From contig JARYLZ010000030.1 in assembly GCA_029907355.1 (NCBI GenBank), positions 1-33,557 on the forward strand: a DNA stretch of 33,557 nt, in the 5' to 3' direction. A program made the translations under genes and the position numbers. How positions within the stretch are numbered: the first letter of the stretch is position 1; each line of letters opens with the position of its first letter. Below, piece after piece: positions 18,994 through 28,030 of this stretch. The notes below the pieces were generated by a model. That model saw only the letters and a list, made by a program, of their open reading frames with translations, had not been told where the DNA came from and ran no database searches. The DNA comes from Bacteroidota bacterium (GTDB lineage Bacteria; Bacteroidota; Ignavibacteria; SZUA-365).

Positions 18994-20535
18994 GGATCAC
19001 CGTCGATATCTCGGGCCTGCGGCAGCGTGTTTGCCCTTTTCTCGGCGGGTTCCTCTCTCGTATACGGGATATTTCTCGGTTCTCTGATCTCGACGATCAT
19101 ATCGTCGTTGAGACGTTCTTCCTGAAACAATGGACATCGAACATCTTCCTCCGTGTATGATTCCGGTCGTGATTTCACTTGGTATCCCGATGAAATGCAT
19201 CCCTCACACCTCCCTGTCCATCTCTTAAGAGAGGGGTTCGATAATTATGCATTTCGAGGGATGTTCGAACAAAGCATTATTGGATATCGTGTGTATACTT
19301 TGATATATTTTATCATTACAAGCAAGATAAATTTTTCCGATGTCGATTCCTAGAATTTTTCTTTAACGGAGAAAAATTTTCTTTTTCTCGGAATAAGTAT
19401 CGAATAATAATGTATTTCCCTCTCATGAGGTAAATCGTATCCCTTTCCGCTGCGCTATCACGGGGAAAAGAAGGAATTCGTTCGACATTTCTGGCGGTCT
19501 CGAAGTTCCATCGGAAAACATCATGGTATGTATGTCGGCACATAGACAAGGAATTCGAACGATTTGCGAGAATCATTGATTTAACCGTGTACCGCGTTTC
19601 CGAAAATCCGATACATGGATCCCGGATGATTCTCCGTTATTCATTGCCCTTTTCAGCGATATTACGAAACATGACCATTTCTGATATACATACGTTTGGC
19701 GATCGCCCTTTCATTCATCCCAACGATCGATGGATCTCGAGAATAATATTACACCGGGTTAGCTTCTGTATACTGTTCGTAAGCCGATCAGATAAACGAT
19801 ATCATTTATGCTTTTGATGACCGACGAGCTTTTCTGACGATAACGTTCATCAACGAGATATCGGTATAAACATAACCGCAAGAGAAAGTACCGTTGGGAT
19901 CGGAAATATTTCCTTTTTATGCTGCGGCTTGAACAGACTGACCATGTATTCCGGTTATATCAGGATGGAATACATAAAGCGTGCGATGCGTTGAAATCAT
20001 ACTTGTCGCACCATGACGGTTCCATGGCCAGCTTTGAGGCGATGCACCGATATTCGAAATATCAATTCAGACAAAGCACGACGACACGCGGCGAAAAAGC
20101 CTATTCTGGGCCCCGCTGTACAATGATGGTGTTTATCATTCGGGAGGGATCATACAATGATGATCACAGGTGTTATAAACAATCCAACGATTTTCTATTG
20201 AAGGATAAACCGTTTCCTCTTGCCTAACGATACCCTCACTATTTGATACCGTCGGTCCTCCTTCGCACGGTTTCGACCGCTGACCGACTTGTTCATCGCA
20301 GACTGAGAACCGCCGAGAATCTCGAAATGCCTATTCCATCCGAGAATTCGAGCGATGATCCGTCGCATATTCCCGCTTCCTTCGTACACTCGAAATGACA
20401 ACGGATGATGTATCGGGAAGAACGCTGCAAGGATGGCGGTTTCGACTTTCCCACCGAAGAGAATCCCTCGTGTATCGTCATCGAGGACGCTTTCCCCTTG
20501 TGCAAAGGGATGGGTTCCCCTTCTCAGGCGAAGCA
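18994..20535. other. 1.5 kb AT-rich gene-poor spacer
   Basis: Base composition falls clearly between about 19200 and 20250 compared with the GC-rich genes on both sides. Only short open frames occur, e.g. plus-strand 19919-20227 (102 residues) and a minus-strand acidic frame 18936-19178 starting at GTG that overlaps the barrel gene start. None has a convincing ribosome binding site together with protein-like composition. The upstream regulatory region of the surface locus must lie in the first few hundred bases; no promoter was identified with confidence. Confidence 0.5.
19354..19378. other. 9-bp perfect AT-rich inverted repeat
   Basis: AATTTTTCT and AGAAAAATT form a perfect 9-bp stem around the 7-base loop TTAACGG. 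On the plus strand it is followed by a T-rich tract (TTCTTTTTC). It could be a regulator binding site or weak terminator in the spacer upstream of the surface locus; its AT-rich setting makes chance occurrence possible. Confidence 0.3.
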
Positions 20536-21432
20536 TCACTCGGCCAATCGTAGCCCTTTCGACACGGCGTATTCTGCGACGGATTCCCACTCCCTCGGCT
20601 CGATACGGCGCATCAACTCGGGGTAACGGGCAGCTTGCCATGCAGGCCGGTACTGGTCCATCACGTTGATGTACGTATTCACTGAAATTTCATCCGCGAG
20701 AAAATCGATGACCGCACGCGAGGCCGCGATCCCGTGAGGGAGAACGAGATGGCGCACTAAGAGGCCGCGGCGCGCGAGACCGTCCGGGCCGATGTGAAGA
20801 TCCCCGACCTGCCGGTGCATCTCACGTACCGCCCTGCGCACCGCATCCCAATAATCGGGCACGGACGAGTAGCGTGCAGCAGCCTCATTGCTCCCGTACT
20901 TGATATCGGGCATGTATATATCGACGATACCGTCCAGCATTTTCAGAACTTCCACGTTTTCATACCCGCCGCAATTATAGACTAACGGGATTTCCAGCCC
21001 CCGTTCGGTCGCCAGAGCCATCGCGGATGCCAGGTGCGCAGTATAGTGCGTCGGTGTGACGATGTTGATGTTGTGGCACCCCTTCCCCTGCAGTTCGAGC
21101 ATGAAACCGCAAAGCGCCTCGTCCGTAACCTCTTCCCCTTCCGCGAGCTGGCTGATGCTCCAGTTCTGGCAAAACGCGCAATGGAGATTGCACCCGGCGA
21201 AAAATATCGTCCCGGATCCATACCCGCCGACGAGGACCCTTTCCTCACCGAAATGCGCCCCTATCGAGGAAACTCGCACTGCCGCTCCGCCATGGCAAGG
21301 GCCGCACTCACCCTTCAATCTTTTGGTTCCGCATCGACGAGGGCAGAGCCTGCAATTCTCCATCAACGAATACAGGCTTTTTATTCGAGCCTGAAATTCG
21401 TCCCGTGTGAGCTGTCTATATATCGCCGACAT
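20536..21432 (-). CDS. Radical SAM protein, PflA-like (COG1313 type)
   Basis: A 298-residue protein with a complete radical SAM motif C81-NLH-C85-AF-C88 that binds the 4Fe-4S cluster and S-adenosylmethionine. A GTIFFAG strand precedes it, and a GG motif follows in YNCGGYENVEV. The N-terminus carries a second cysteine set (C27, C30, C34, C43, C46) as in the uncharacterised 'putative pyruvate formate-lyase activating enzyme' family. Length is normal for that family. No glycyl-radical enzyme gene is nearby, so its substrate is unknown, and activation of pyruvate formate-lyase should not be assumed. The ATG at 21432 lacks a good ribosome binding site; an in-frame ATG at codon 24 would still keep all cysteines. 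It appears to be a single-gene unit. Confidence 0.92.
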   Translation of the reverse strand: MSAIYRQLTRDEFQARIKSLYSLMENCRLCPRRCGTKRLKGECGPCHGGAAVRVSSIGAHFGEERVLVGGYGSGTIFFAGCNLHCAFCQNWSISQLAEGEEVTDEALCGFMLELQGKGCHNINIVTPTHYTAHLASAMALATERGLEIPLVYNCGGYENVEVLKMLDGIVDIYMPDIKYGSNEAAARYSSVPDYWDAVRRAVREMHRQVGDLHIGPDGLARRGLLVRHLVLPHGIAASRAVIDFLADEISVNTYINVMDQYRPAWQAARYPELMRRIEPREWESVAEYAVSKGLRLAE

Positions 21433-22425
21433 GGATATAAAAACCCGTTTACCGGCATGAATATGCCATCTCCCGACGTCATTTCCACACCTCTTCGGTA
21501 CCGACGAATGAGAGCGATGTTTTGCCGGCGGAATCCCACATGCATGAAAAATACATCGGGAATTGGAATACGGTCTCGCGAGGTGCCCCCCTTCACCACC
21601 CCGCCCATATCATGTCATGCAGTGGGAAGTATGTTCGTTCCTTTTCATTCCCTCTACTGAACTCCAAAGAGAATGCTTTAATACAACCGCGCACCGCTCA
21701 TTCTCCATCGATCGCCGTTGCCACGTGCACGGTGGTATCTTTTATCATCGGATTGCACACTCTCGAACTGGTGATCTTGCTGGTCCCGTGCCGGTTCAGG
21801 AATACAAGGGATACATATGGACGGTGCAAACGTATTGGGAGCAATGCATGACCTTCCCTTTCGGTTTGTTCCCGGCACGCAGAAGAAGAAACACACTCAA
21901 ACGAGATACCGACCGACTACGAGAACGATCCTCATCGCATGTATAAAGTACGATCAGCCGGTTTGAGTCTTCCTGCAATTCCCGGAACAAAACCGCTCCT
22001 TGTTTTCCGCCGCAAAGAACTTGAAGGCCACTTCCCCGCATTCGCCATGCCGACGAGGGTATTGGGAACCGCTGCGAGCTCTGTCCTTATTCTTTCCCAT
22101 TGAGTAGGATTCCCGATGAACCTTTCTCGCAGCTACCGCAAAGGGATACCCTCAACCATCGGGCCGGGAGGAACCATGCTTAACCGGGAGATCCCCTCGA
22201 GTCCTGCACCTGCGATGCATCGCAACGGCAACATTATCGCCGTAAAAATTTCCGGCGTTGTTCTTCCCTCTTTCGTGACAACCCGCTATGAACCGAGAAG
22301 CATAGCGGTGTGATAACTATGCAGGTATTTGCGTACCTCCGGTTTTCGTTATCATGCGTGAAGTCCGATAGTCGCTCGTGGGCCGTGTAGAACCTCGGGG
22401 AATGGTCGGCGTTCCGCTTCACGCC
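21433..22425. other. Gap with protein-coding debris
   Basis: This 1 kb stretch has no intact gene. The clearest content is the zinc-ribbon-like remnant listed separately. Further upstream another minus-strand piece reads NAGNFYGDNVAVAMHRRC before losing the frame. Between about 21435 and 21950 only short unconvincing frames occur. Confidence 0.4.
21954..22122 (-). pseudogene. Remnant of an unknown protein with a zinc-ribbon-like tail
   Basis: In one frame the minus strand reads LRERFIGNPTQWERIRTELA then AVPNTLVGMANA. One base-shift later it continues CGEVAFKFFAAENKERFCSG then NCRKTQTG and a stop (21954-21956). The combined text has a helix followed by cysteines in FCSGNCRK, which resembles a small metal-binding end. 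No start codon or ribosome binding site is evident upstream. The family is not recognised; that the two pieces belong together is inferred from order and composition. Confidence 0.38.
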
Positions 22426-22842
22426 TCATCGGAAGAAAAAGAACCAGAACGCGGCCACTCGTTGCATGCGGACGTTCCGAAATCTGCCGACAATCGTCCC
22501 ATTCGACCCGCGAATCGTCCCGTTCGACTCGACTTTGCCGATTCTCGAACCGTTTGCAGCTCTCACGGTCCCATCATCGCTGATGGTCCCCAGCGTCGAT
22601 CCGTTCGAGCCCCTGACGCGGCCGTCCTGTTCAATCTTCCCCAGCTTCACACCGTTGGCCGCTCTCACAGTCCCATCGGTTTCGAAAGAACCGATCTTGG
22701 TCCCATTGGAACCCCTCACCGTTCCATACTGGTCGATCGTCGCAATCCTCGCTCCGTTCGAAGAATAGATATCCTGTGCGCCTGCGGGGATGAAGGCCGT
22801 CAACGCGAGGACGAGCATAGCAATCGGGTTACGCATTTTCAC
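22426..22842 (-). CDS. Small secreted protein with a 17-residue repeat (beta-flower-like)
   Basis: A 138-residue protein. The start is GTG at 22842 with GGAG five bases upstream; an ATG two codons later is the alternative. The signal peptide is PIAMLVLALTAFIPAGAQ. Residues 28-115 contain five full copies plus a partial sixth of a 17-residue unit of the form S-N-G-x-x-I-G-x-I-x-x-D-G-T-V-R-G/A, with Asn-Gly pairs at 29, 46, 63, 80, 97 and 114. Such units fold as repeated beta-hairpins; I recall similar Bacteroidota proteins described as five-fold beta-flower proteins, consistent with five full copies here. The C-terminus ends in an unusual aromatic run (FWFFFFR). It is probably periplasmic or exported; function unknown. 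Confidence 0.85.
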   Translation of the reverse strand: MKMRNPIAMLVLALTAFIPAGAQDIYSSNGARIATIDQYGTVRGSNGTKIGSFETDGTVRAANGVKLGKIEQDGRVRGSNGSTLGTISDDGTVRAANGSRIGKVESNGTIRGSNGTIVGRFRNVRMQRVAAFWFFFFR

Positions 22843-22912
22843 ATTCGCTCCGATATCGTTGGAGACATGTCACATGGTGTTTTTTCCGATACCATGATGC
22901 TCATACAGGAGT

Positions 22913-23397
22913 TTACTTCCTTACCCTGATCATTTCAAGCGTTCCGTTGAACAACGCACGATCGTCGCTCACTTTGACCATTGTCGCAGGCACTTCCGAT
23001 GGCCCGGTCGTAAAGTGGACGGTATTCCCGTCGACAGACGTGACCGTGAACTCACCTTCCACCGGGGTTCCGGCATCGTACCCCCACTCGGTGACGTATC
23101 CGATGACGACATTTCCTCCATCGTTACGCAATCCTTTCTTGAACACCACAACGGCTCTCACTTCTTCAGCGATCTCCGAATTGTACGTCTTTTCGACAGA
23201 AATCCACCCACCAGTCCCTTCCGTCAGCCATGCCGTTGCTTCATCAATCCGGGAATTTGCCGCCGCTTCAATTTTGTGCTCGATTTCCTGTCGAAGTCTT
23301 TCGGTTATTTTCAGAACACCTCGATCAATTCAACGGCGCATCGTAGCCACTTTTCACGTGGCCGTTCCTGTGTCGCTTTGATCACGCCGGCCATCAT
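22913..23397 (-). pseudogene. Unknown ~161-residue protein broken by one frameshift
   Basis: Two frames join into one plausible protein. The first runs from ATG at 23397 (MMAGVIKATQERPREKWLRC... to VELIEVF) and ends at a TGA at 23311-23313. The second continues KITERLRQEIEHKIEAAANS, then TEGTGGWISVEKTYN, then a beta-rich C-terminal domain (NVVIGYVTEWGYD, EGEFTVTSVDGNTVHFTT) to the stop at 22913. One extra base in the TTC run (GTGTTTCTG) would merge them. An amphipathic coiled-coil-like helix is followed by a beta domain; there is no signal peptide. A GTG start at 23161 would give only an 82-residue fragment. Family not recognised. The shift may be a real lesion or an assembly indel. Confidence 0.6.
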
Positions 23398-23504
23398 TGT
23401 CTTTTAGAACGCGTGTGCACGAACGATATTCATGCTTTCATTTCTGAATCGCCACCGTACTCTGTGCCGGAGAGCAGGGACGAAAGGGGTTGCTCCATTT
23501 CGCC

Positions 23505-23974
23505 GGGAATGGGTTATCGGCTGCAAGAGTATGTCATCGAAGTGGCGGGCGGTTCCGCTGTCTATCTCCCGGAATCCTTTCACGTATTTCCTGTCAACGA
23601 GTTCGCCTTCCATCAACCCCGAGACACTCGTCCACATACACGTCTATCCCATACAGATTGCCGAATGGCGGCTTGGCGCCGAGCTCACATTCCTAGAACA
23701 GATCTCGGAATTCGGTTTCCATCACAAGCGCAACCGACGCGCCGATCGCGTTACCCTGCATGTCGAAGTCAATCAGGTACGAGGCGGGGAGAACGGCCAC
23801 CGCGGGCTTGCCGTCGACCTTGATGAGGACTGTCTTCGCCATCTCATCGCCCGGAATATTTGTCGTCTGAGCAACTTCCTGGGTCGCGAACACCGGTGGA
23901 TGCATTATAGAGACGTATTTCACACCCTTTCTGTCCAGATGCTCCATTAACCGGCGTGCGGATAAGGGAAACAT
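23505..23974 (-). pseudogene. YbaK/EbsC-type aminoacyl-tRNA deacylase, broken
   Basis: The first 93 codons (23974-23693) match the family opening: LDRKGVKYVSI, FATQEVAQTTNIPGDEMAKT with the conserved lysine, and AVAVLPASYLIDFD. The frame then meets TAG at 23693-23695, exactly where the family continues (METEFRDLF, stop, ECELGAKPPFGNLYGIDVYV). GAKPPFGNLYG is the classic second YbaK motif. After VYVDE a frameshift moves to a third segment containing GELVDRKYVKGFREI and HFDDILLQPI, which lines up with the family C-terminus. Joined length is about 157 codons, normal for the family. These proteins clear mischarged tRNAs. This copy should be inactive unless the stop and shift are sequence errors. 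Confidence 0.8.
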
Positions 23975-24080
23975 CGGTCTTCAGATTGTCGAACGGCAGC
24001 TATTACGGAAAGATTAAGTGAAATCGGGATAAGAATGAAACGAGCTCGGATTGGAATCTCAACCTTTGATAAACAGAGAT

Positions 24081-24110
24081 CGGGCGGCCGTTCCGAAAAT
24101 CGGTCGCCCG
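24081..24110 (-). terminator. GC-rich hairpin after the T9SS cargo gene
   Basis: CGGGCGGCCG and CGGTCGCCCG form a 10-bp stem with a single imperfect pair around a 10-base loop, about 25 bases past the stop at 24135. It is a plausible transcription stop for the minus-strand cargo gene, followed by a moderately T-rich stretch. The imperfect pair is a G-U wobble on the plus strand but an A-C mismatch on the minus strand. Confidence 0.55.
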
Positions 24111-24134
24111 TCGTGGACTGATAGGGCTTTCGAC

Positions 24135-27100
24135 CTATCGCAGTAAGGTGATCCGCTTCATCGCAAAGAAACTACCGGACCGCATAACGAGCGCGTAGAT
24201 ACCGCTCGACAGCCTGCTCGCATCCCATTTCACGGTGTAAAGCCCGGCGTCCTTGATCTCATCCACCGGCGCGCCGACGATGCGCCCGCAGGCATCATAT
24301 ATTTCGATTTTCACATGCGCGCGTTCGCCGACTGAAAAAACCAGCGACGTGGAGCGGTTGAACGGATTGGGATAATTCTGGAACAGATCGAAGCGGTTCA
24401 GTTTCCCGCCCGAGAGAGCTCCAAGCGTGATATCGACATCGGCGATTCCGCTGCACAGATAGAATCCATCCTGCGCGGTCTGCCAGATCAAGCGGCATCC
24501 CGCAAGGGTGGGCGACACTCCGAGGCATAGATCGAATTCCACGAAATTACCAGGTGCCACGCCCGCTACCGATGTGAGAATGACTTCAGATGGAGACACC
24601 CAGACCGGCTTCCATGCCCCCGCGCCCACGTTCACCGACAGTATCAACACGCCTTCCTCGGGAACTAGGAGTCTGACGGTGTTGAATCCGGATTCTGGCA
24701 CATGCTCGTTGAAAACCGTGACGTTGTAGCAATGCCGCTGGCCGGTGTTATGCACAGCCGCCCTGTCGCAAGCGCTGAAGGGCATGCACGATGTAGGTAT
24801 ACTGTCCCTTGCCACAGCATCGCCTCCTCCGGATAGAGCGTACAGGTGGAGTATGCGGGATTTGTTCGATGGTAGGGTCGCGATGAAGAATTCCTTGCCG
24901 GTAGTATCCATGACCGGTTCTGTCGCCGTCTCGAAGCACACCCAAGAACAGTGGTCAGAATAGTGGTCATTTTGCAATACCACAGATCCACTGGGCAGAA
25001 GTCCCCTGCCCTCGATGATTTGCCAACCTGTGGGCGCCCGACTTCCGGAAGGCCGGAAAATGCCCAGTTCATCATCTTCGTCATCGGTCGCGATGCCTAC
25101 GACAACCATGCTGTAAATCCCATCGCTTTCCCAATCCGGCTTGCGCACTCTGATGCGAATCGAACAGCTGTCTTCGCCTTCAGCGTCGAAATATGGATGA
25201 GGATCGTGTGGATCCCAAAGAAGCCATGAAAGGGTGGCGGTTCCACAGCACAGTGCCCGCCCCCCACGCGATGTACGCCATCCGACGTCGACGCTGCAAG
25301 AATGCGGTACGGCAATCTCACTCAGGCAATTCCTCTGTACCCTGATCACGAAATCCCCGCTCCGAGCACCCAAGGCCACCGGTGAAGTGGGGGTCGAGAA
25401 GGATACCGAACGCCCGTCCGCGGCAATGATGCCCGTCCAACCCTCCGGAACACCGGCAGGCGTCTGGAAGCGTCCTCCATCGGTAAGCATGTAAAGGTAA
25501 AATTCGTCCGCCGCCTCGAGATAAGGATTGAGATTCCGGAAGCCCGTGTTGAAAACACGCGACATGGCCGTCGAATGATGGAACTCCGCCGCCGTGCAGG
25601 TATCGAGGCAGCAGTGAATCGAGTCCGTATCCTCGCACACGACAGCCTCGTGCAGTCTGATGCTCCAGGAATAGACAACGATCCTGTTGCGAGGCGTGCG
25701 GAGACAGAAATTGAAGCTTCTGCTCGAGTGAGGATTCAGCGGAGGGATCAACTGGTAGTTGAGCGTGTTCGCCGCCCACGGAGGAATGCGACTCATGCCC
25801 TCAGGCATGCTGCCAGGTTCGAAAGCCGCTCCTTCGCTCAACAGATCAAGCCTGAAGCCGTCGACCGGGGAGGCGCCACCGTTGATGATAGTCCCCACGA
25901 AGCAGCAGCAGGTATCCAGGGCGGTCAGCACAAATGCGCAAGTATCTTTCCAGACAGCGCCCTCGCATCCCAACGTATCGAATCCCTCGCAGAGAAGCGT
26001 CTCACCCGTCGGTCCAATGTTCCAAGTGCGCCAGCGTATTACGGTAACACCGCCCGCGAGCGAACTCAGCTGGAATTTGAAACCGTCCCGGTACGCACCC
26101 GGTACAACAGCCGCAGCGGTTGTGCTGTATCGGACGCCGGTGACATACGGCGGTATAACAGGCGGTGTGACAGTCCAGCTCATATCAGGTCTCTCCGCGG
26201 ACGTGAATACCGTTCCTGCCGGTGAGACAATGCTGATATCCAACGCGTGCACCGGCAAAGCCGTCGGATTGTTGTTCCGGAATCCGCACCTGTAGCGACA
26301 CTCGCCGTCGAACTGCTCGAAATGCATGGTGTGACAGGTGTCGCAAGAAATATCCCAGGTTCCTTTGCAGAGCTCCGTGGTATCGTTCCACATTCTCCAA
26401 ACCACGGTGCCTCGGCCGCCCTGCAGCACGCAAAACTTGAACACGCCGGCATACGCACTGAGATGAAGTGGAATTCCCGTGTAATTGATCAGTGCTGGAG
26501 TCACCGAACTTGCCCAGGTCAGCGGAGGCGACACAGCTGCCGATGCGAAATTGACCGTCGCTCCCGGCGCCGTCTCAATCGTTACGCGGTCGCATGGAAG
26601 CATGAACGGATTGACATTAACGAAATCGAAAGAGAAACAGCATTCCTGCGCATTTGCGTCCCTGTCGAGATTGATTTCAGGGCAGTTGCAGGTCATGCAT
26701 AAACCCAGACTGTAAGCCAGCCCATTGAGCGCCCGGTTATGAACACCCGGCTGGTGCACCGGGTCCAGCCACGGCCCCAACAACGGACTCGGCGGACAGC
26801 GCCCGCCGTCCCAGGCAATCAGAACGATTGTGTAATCCCCTGCCGGGAGGTTCAATTCGAAAATATTCGATGGAGGCAGGCTCACATCGCCGCTGGTGAA
26901 AGCTCCCATGGCGGTGCCGATATATCCCGGAGGAGGAGTCGCGCCGGTACAAGGCGTCAGCCATGGAGCAGGCGGTACGAATGAAGCGGGCATGGTTCCG
27001 GAATACAGATACACATCACAGAAATCATCTACAGCTACATATAGACACCCCTTTACTGGACACGCCGCGGAGAAGTCCACTCGGAACGCGGCGCTGTTAC

Positions 27101-27746
27101 TGTCTTTTTCCATTATGCCGCCTCCGTTCCATACCCACTCGGGCCGGATACCGTTGATCGGCAGATCGGGCGGATTCGGCCGAAGCGGAAGAGCAGAAGC
27201 GCTGTGGAACGGAACGCGCATCCATGAATCTTCTCCCTGCGACCAGTACAACGTATTCCCGTCGCTGCGGCGGGTGATCGACATCTCAGGGCCGCATGGA
27301 AGCTGAGTCGGACAGTGACACTGGGGATAATCCAGCGTGTCAGTCCATGTCACCGTATCAGGCGTGCTGTACACCGCGATCACGTCGATTATTCTTTCGT
27401 CGAGCAGTGGACCGGAAGCCGAAAGCACCCATGGGTCGTAAACCAATGTACAGGTCGTCATGTCAAGGCGCGCCGCTCCGTACCATCCCGTGACTCCCGG
27501 ATCCTGCCAGGTATTTGCGGCATTGAGAACTATCCCCCTGCCTCCGTTAAGGTACCGGCTCCTGCTCATCGAGTGCAAGACACGCAGCTCGAGCAGCAGT
27601 GCGCAATTCGGTATATGGATTTCGACCATCGAGTCGCACGTGATCCTGCCTACCGAGAAGTCATCTACCTGACCCTGAGTCGGAACAACGCCGGCCAGTA
27701 GGATCGCGAGGATAATGATCGATGTGTACGCGTGCCTTTGTTTCAT
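24135..27746 (-). CDS. T9SS-secreted cysteine-rich repeat protein (1203 residues)
   Basis: A signal peptide (IIILAILLAGVVPTQGQ) and a C-terminal type-A sorting domain (FQNYPNPFN, then VKIEIYDACGRIV, GLYTVKWDASRLSSGIYALV and a basic end) mark it as cargo of the type IX secretion system. The middle (about 355-860) holds at least four diverged ~115-130-residue modules, each opening with paired cysteines (CNCPEI, DTCHTM, DTCCC, LDTCTAA). Each module ends in a strand like 'VVWRMWN....LCKGT', which suggests immunoglobulin-like beta-sandwiches with disulphides. An AGGAAA ribosome binding site precedes the ATG. No enzyme motif was seen; adhesin or matrix protein are possible roles. It follows the sigma-54 regulator at 28031 by 284 bases. 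Confidence 0.92.
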   Translation of the reverse strand: MKQRHAYTSIIILAILLAGVVPTQGQVDDFSVGRITCDSMVEIHIPNCALLLELRVLHSMSRSRYLNGGRGIVLNAANTWQDPGVTGWYGAARLDMTTCTLVYDPWVLSASGPLLDERIIDVIAVYSTPDTVTWTDTLDYPQCHCPTQLPCGPEMSITRRSDGNTLYWSQGEDSWMRVPFHSASALPLRPNPPDLPINGIRPEWVWNGGGIMEKDSNSAAFRVDFSAACPVKGCLYVAVDDFCDVYLYSGTMPASFVPPAPWLTPCTGATPPPGYIGTAMGAFTSGDVSLPPSNIFELNLPAGDYTIVLIAWDGGRCPPSPLLGPWLDPVHQPGVHNRALNGLAYSLGLCMTCNCPEINLDRDANAQECCFSFDFVNVNPFMLPCDRVTIETAPGATVNFASAAVSPPLTWASSVTPALINYTGIPLHLSAYAGVFKFCVLQGGRGTVVWRMWNDTTELCKGTWDISCDTCHTMHFEQFDGECRYRCGFRNNNPTALPVHALDISIVSPAGTVFTSAERPDMSWTVTPPVIPPYVTGVRYSTTAAAVVPGAYRDGFKFQLSSLAGGVTVIRWRTWNIGPTGETLLCEGFDTLGCEGAVWKDTCAFVLTALDTCCCFVGTIINGGASPVDGFRLDLLSEGAAFEPGSMPEGMSRIPPWAANTLNYQLIPPLNPHSSRSFNFCLRTPRNRIVVYSWSIRLHEAVVCEDTDSIHCCLDTCTAAEFHHSTAMSRVFNTGFRNLNPYLEAADEFYLYMLTDGGRFQTPAGVPEGWTGIIAADGRSVSFSTPTSPVALGARSGDFVIRVQRNCLSEIAVPHSCSVDVGWRTSRGGRALCCGTATLSWLLWDPHDPHPYFDAEGEDSCSIRIRVRKPDWESDGIYSMVVVGIATDDEDDELGIFRPSGSRAPTGWQIIEGRGLLPSGSVVLQNDHYSDHCSWVCFETATEPVMDTTGKEFFIATLPSNKSRILHLYALSGGGDAVARDSIPTSCMPFSACDRAAVHNTGQRHCYNVTVFNEHVPESGFNTVRLLVPEEGVLILSVNVGAGAWKPVWVSPSEVILTSVAGVAPGNFVEFDLCLGVSPTLAGCRLIWQTAQDGFYLCSGIADVDITLGALSGGKLNRFDLFQNYPNPFNRSTSLVFSVGERAHVKIEIYDACGRIVGAPVDEIKDAGLYTVKWDASRLSSGIYALVMRSGSFFAMKRITLLR

Positions 27747-28030
27747 TGTAGCATTTCCTGTGCTGTGAACGGTTCGTCGCGTTTACGTTGTGCAAATCCG
27801 TTTTCTGACGTCTTTATCGATCGATGCGACAAAAGGCGTTCCACTCTGTTCGAGGCTCCTCGAGCTTTTTTCGAGAGTCGTCCCGGGCATGTTTCACATG
27901 CCGTCTAAAAGGAAACCGGCTCTTTACGCTCCGATCAGCGAAGTGGAATCCGGAATTTTTTCCCGTTCATCACGAAGAATTTCCCCGTCGCAAGATGTCA
28001 TCATCGAGGACCCGTTTCAGTCGGACTCGA

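Noticed and set aside
27856-27886. Short CTCGA/TCGAG hairpin with T-run between the second regulator and the T9SS gene
   Set aside because: Only five base pairs, and the T-run lies in the loop rather than after the stem; not enough for a terminator call.
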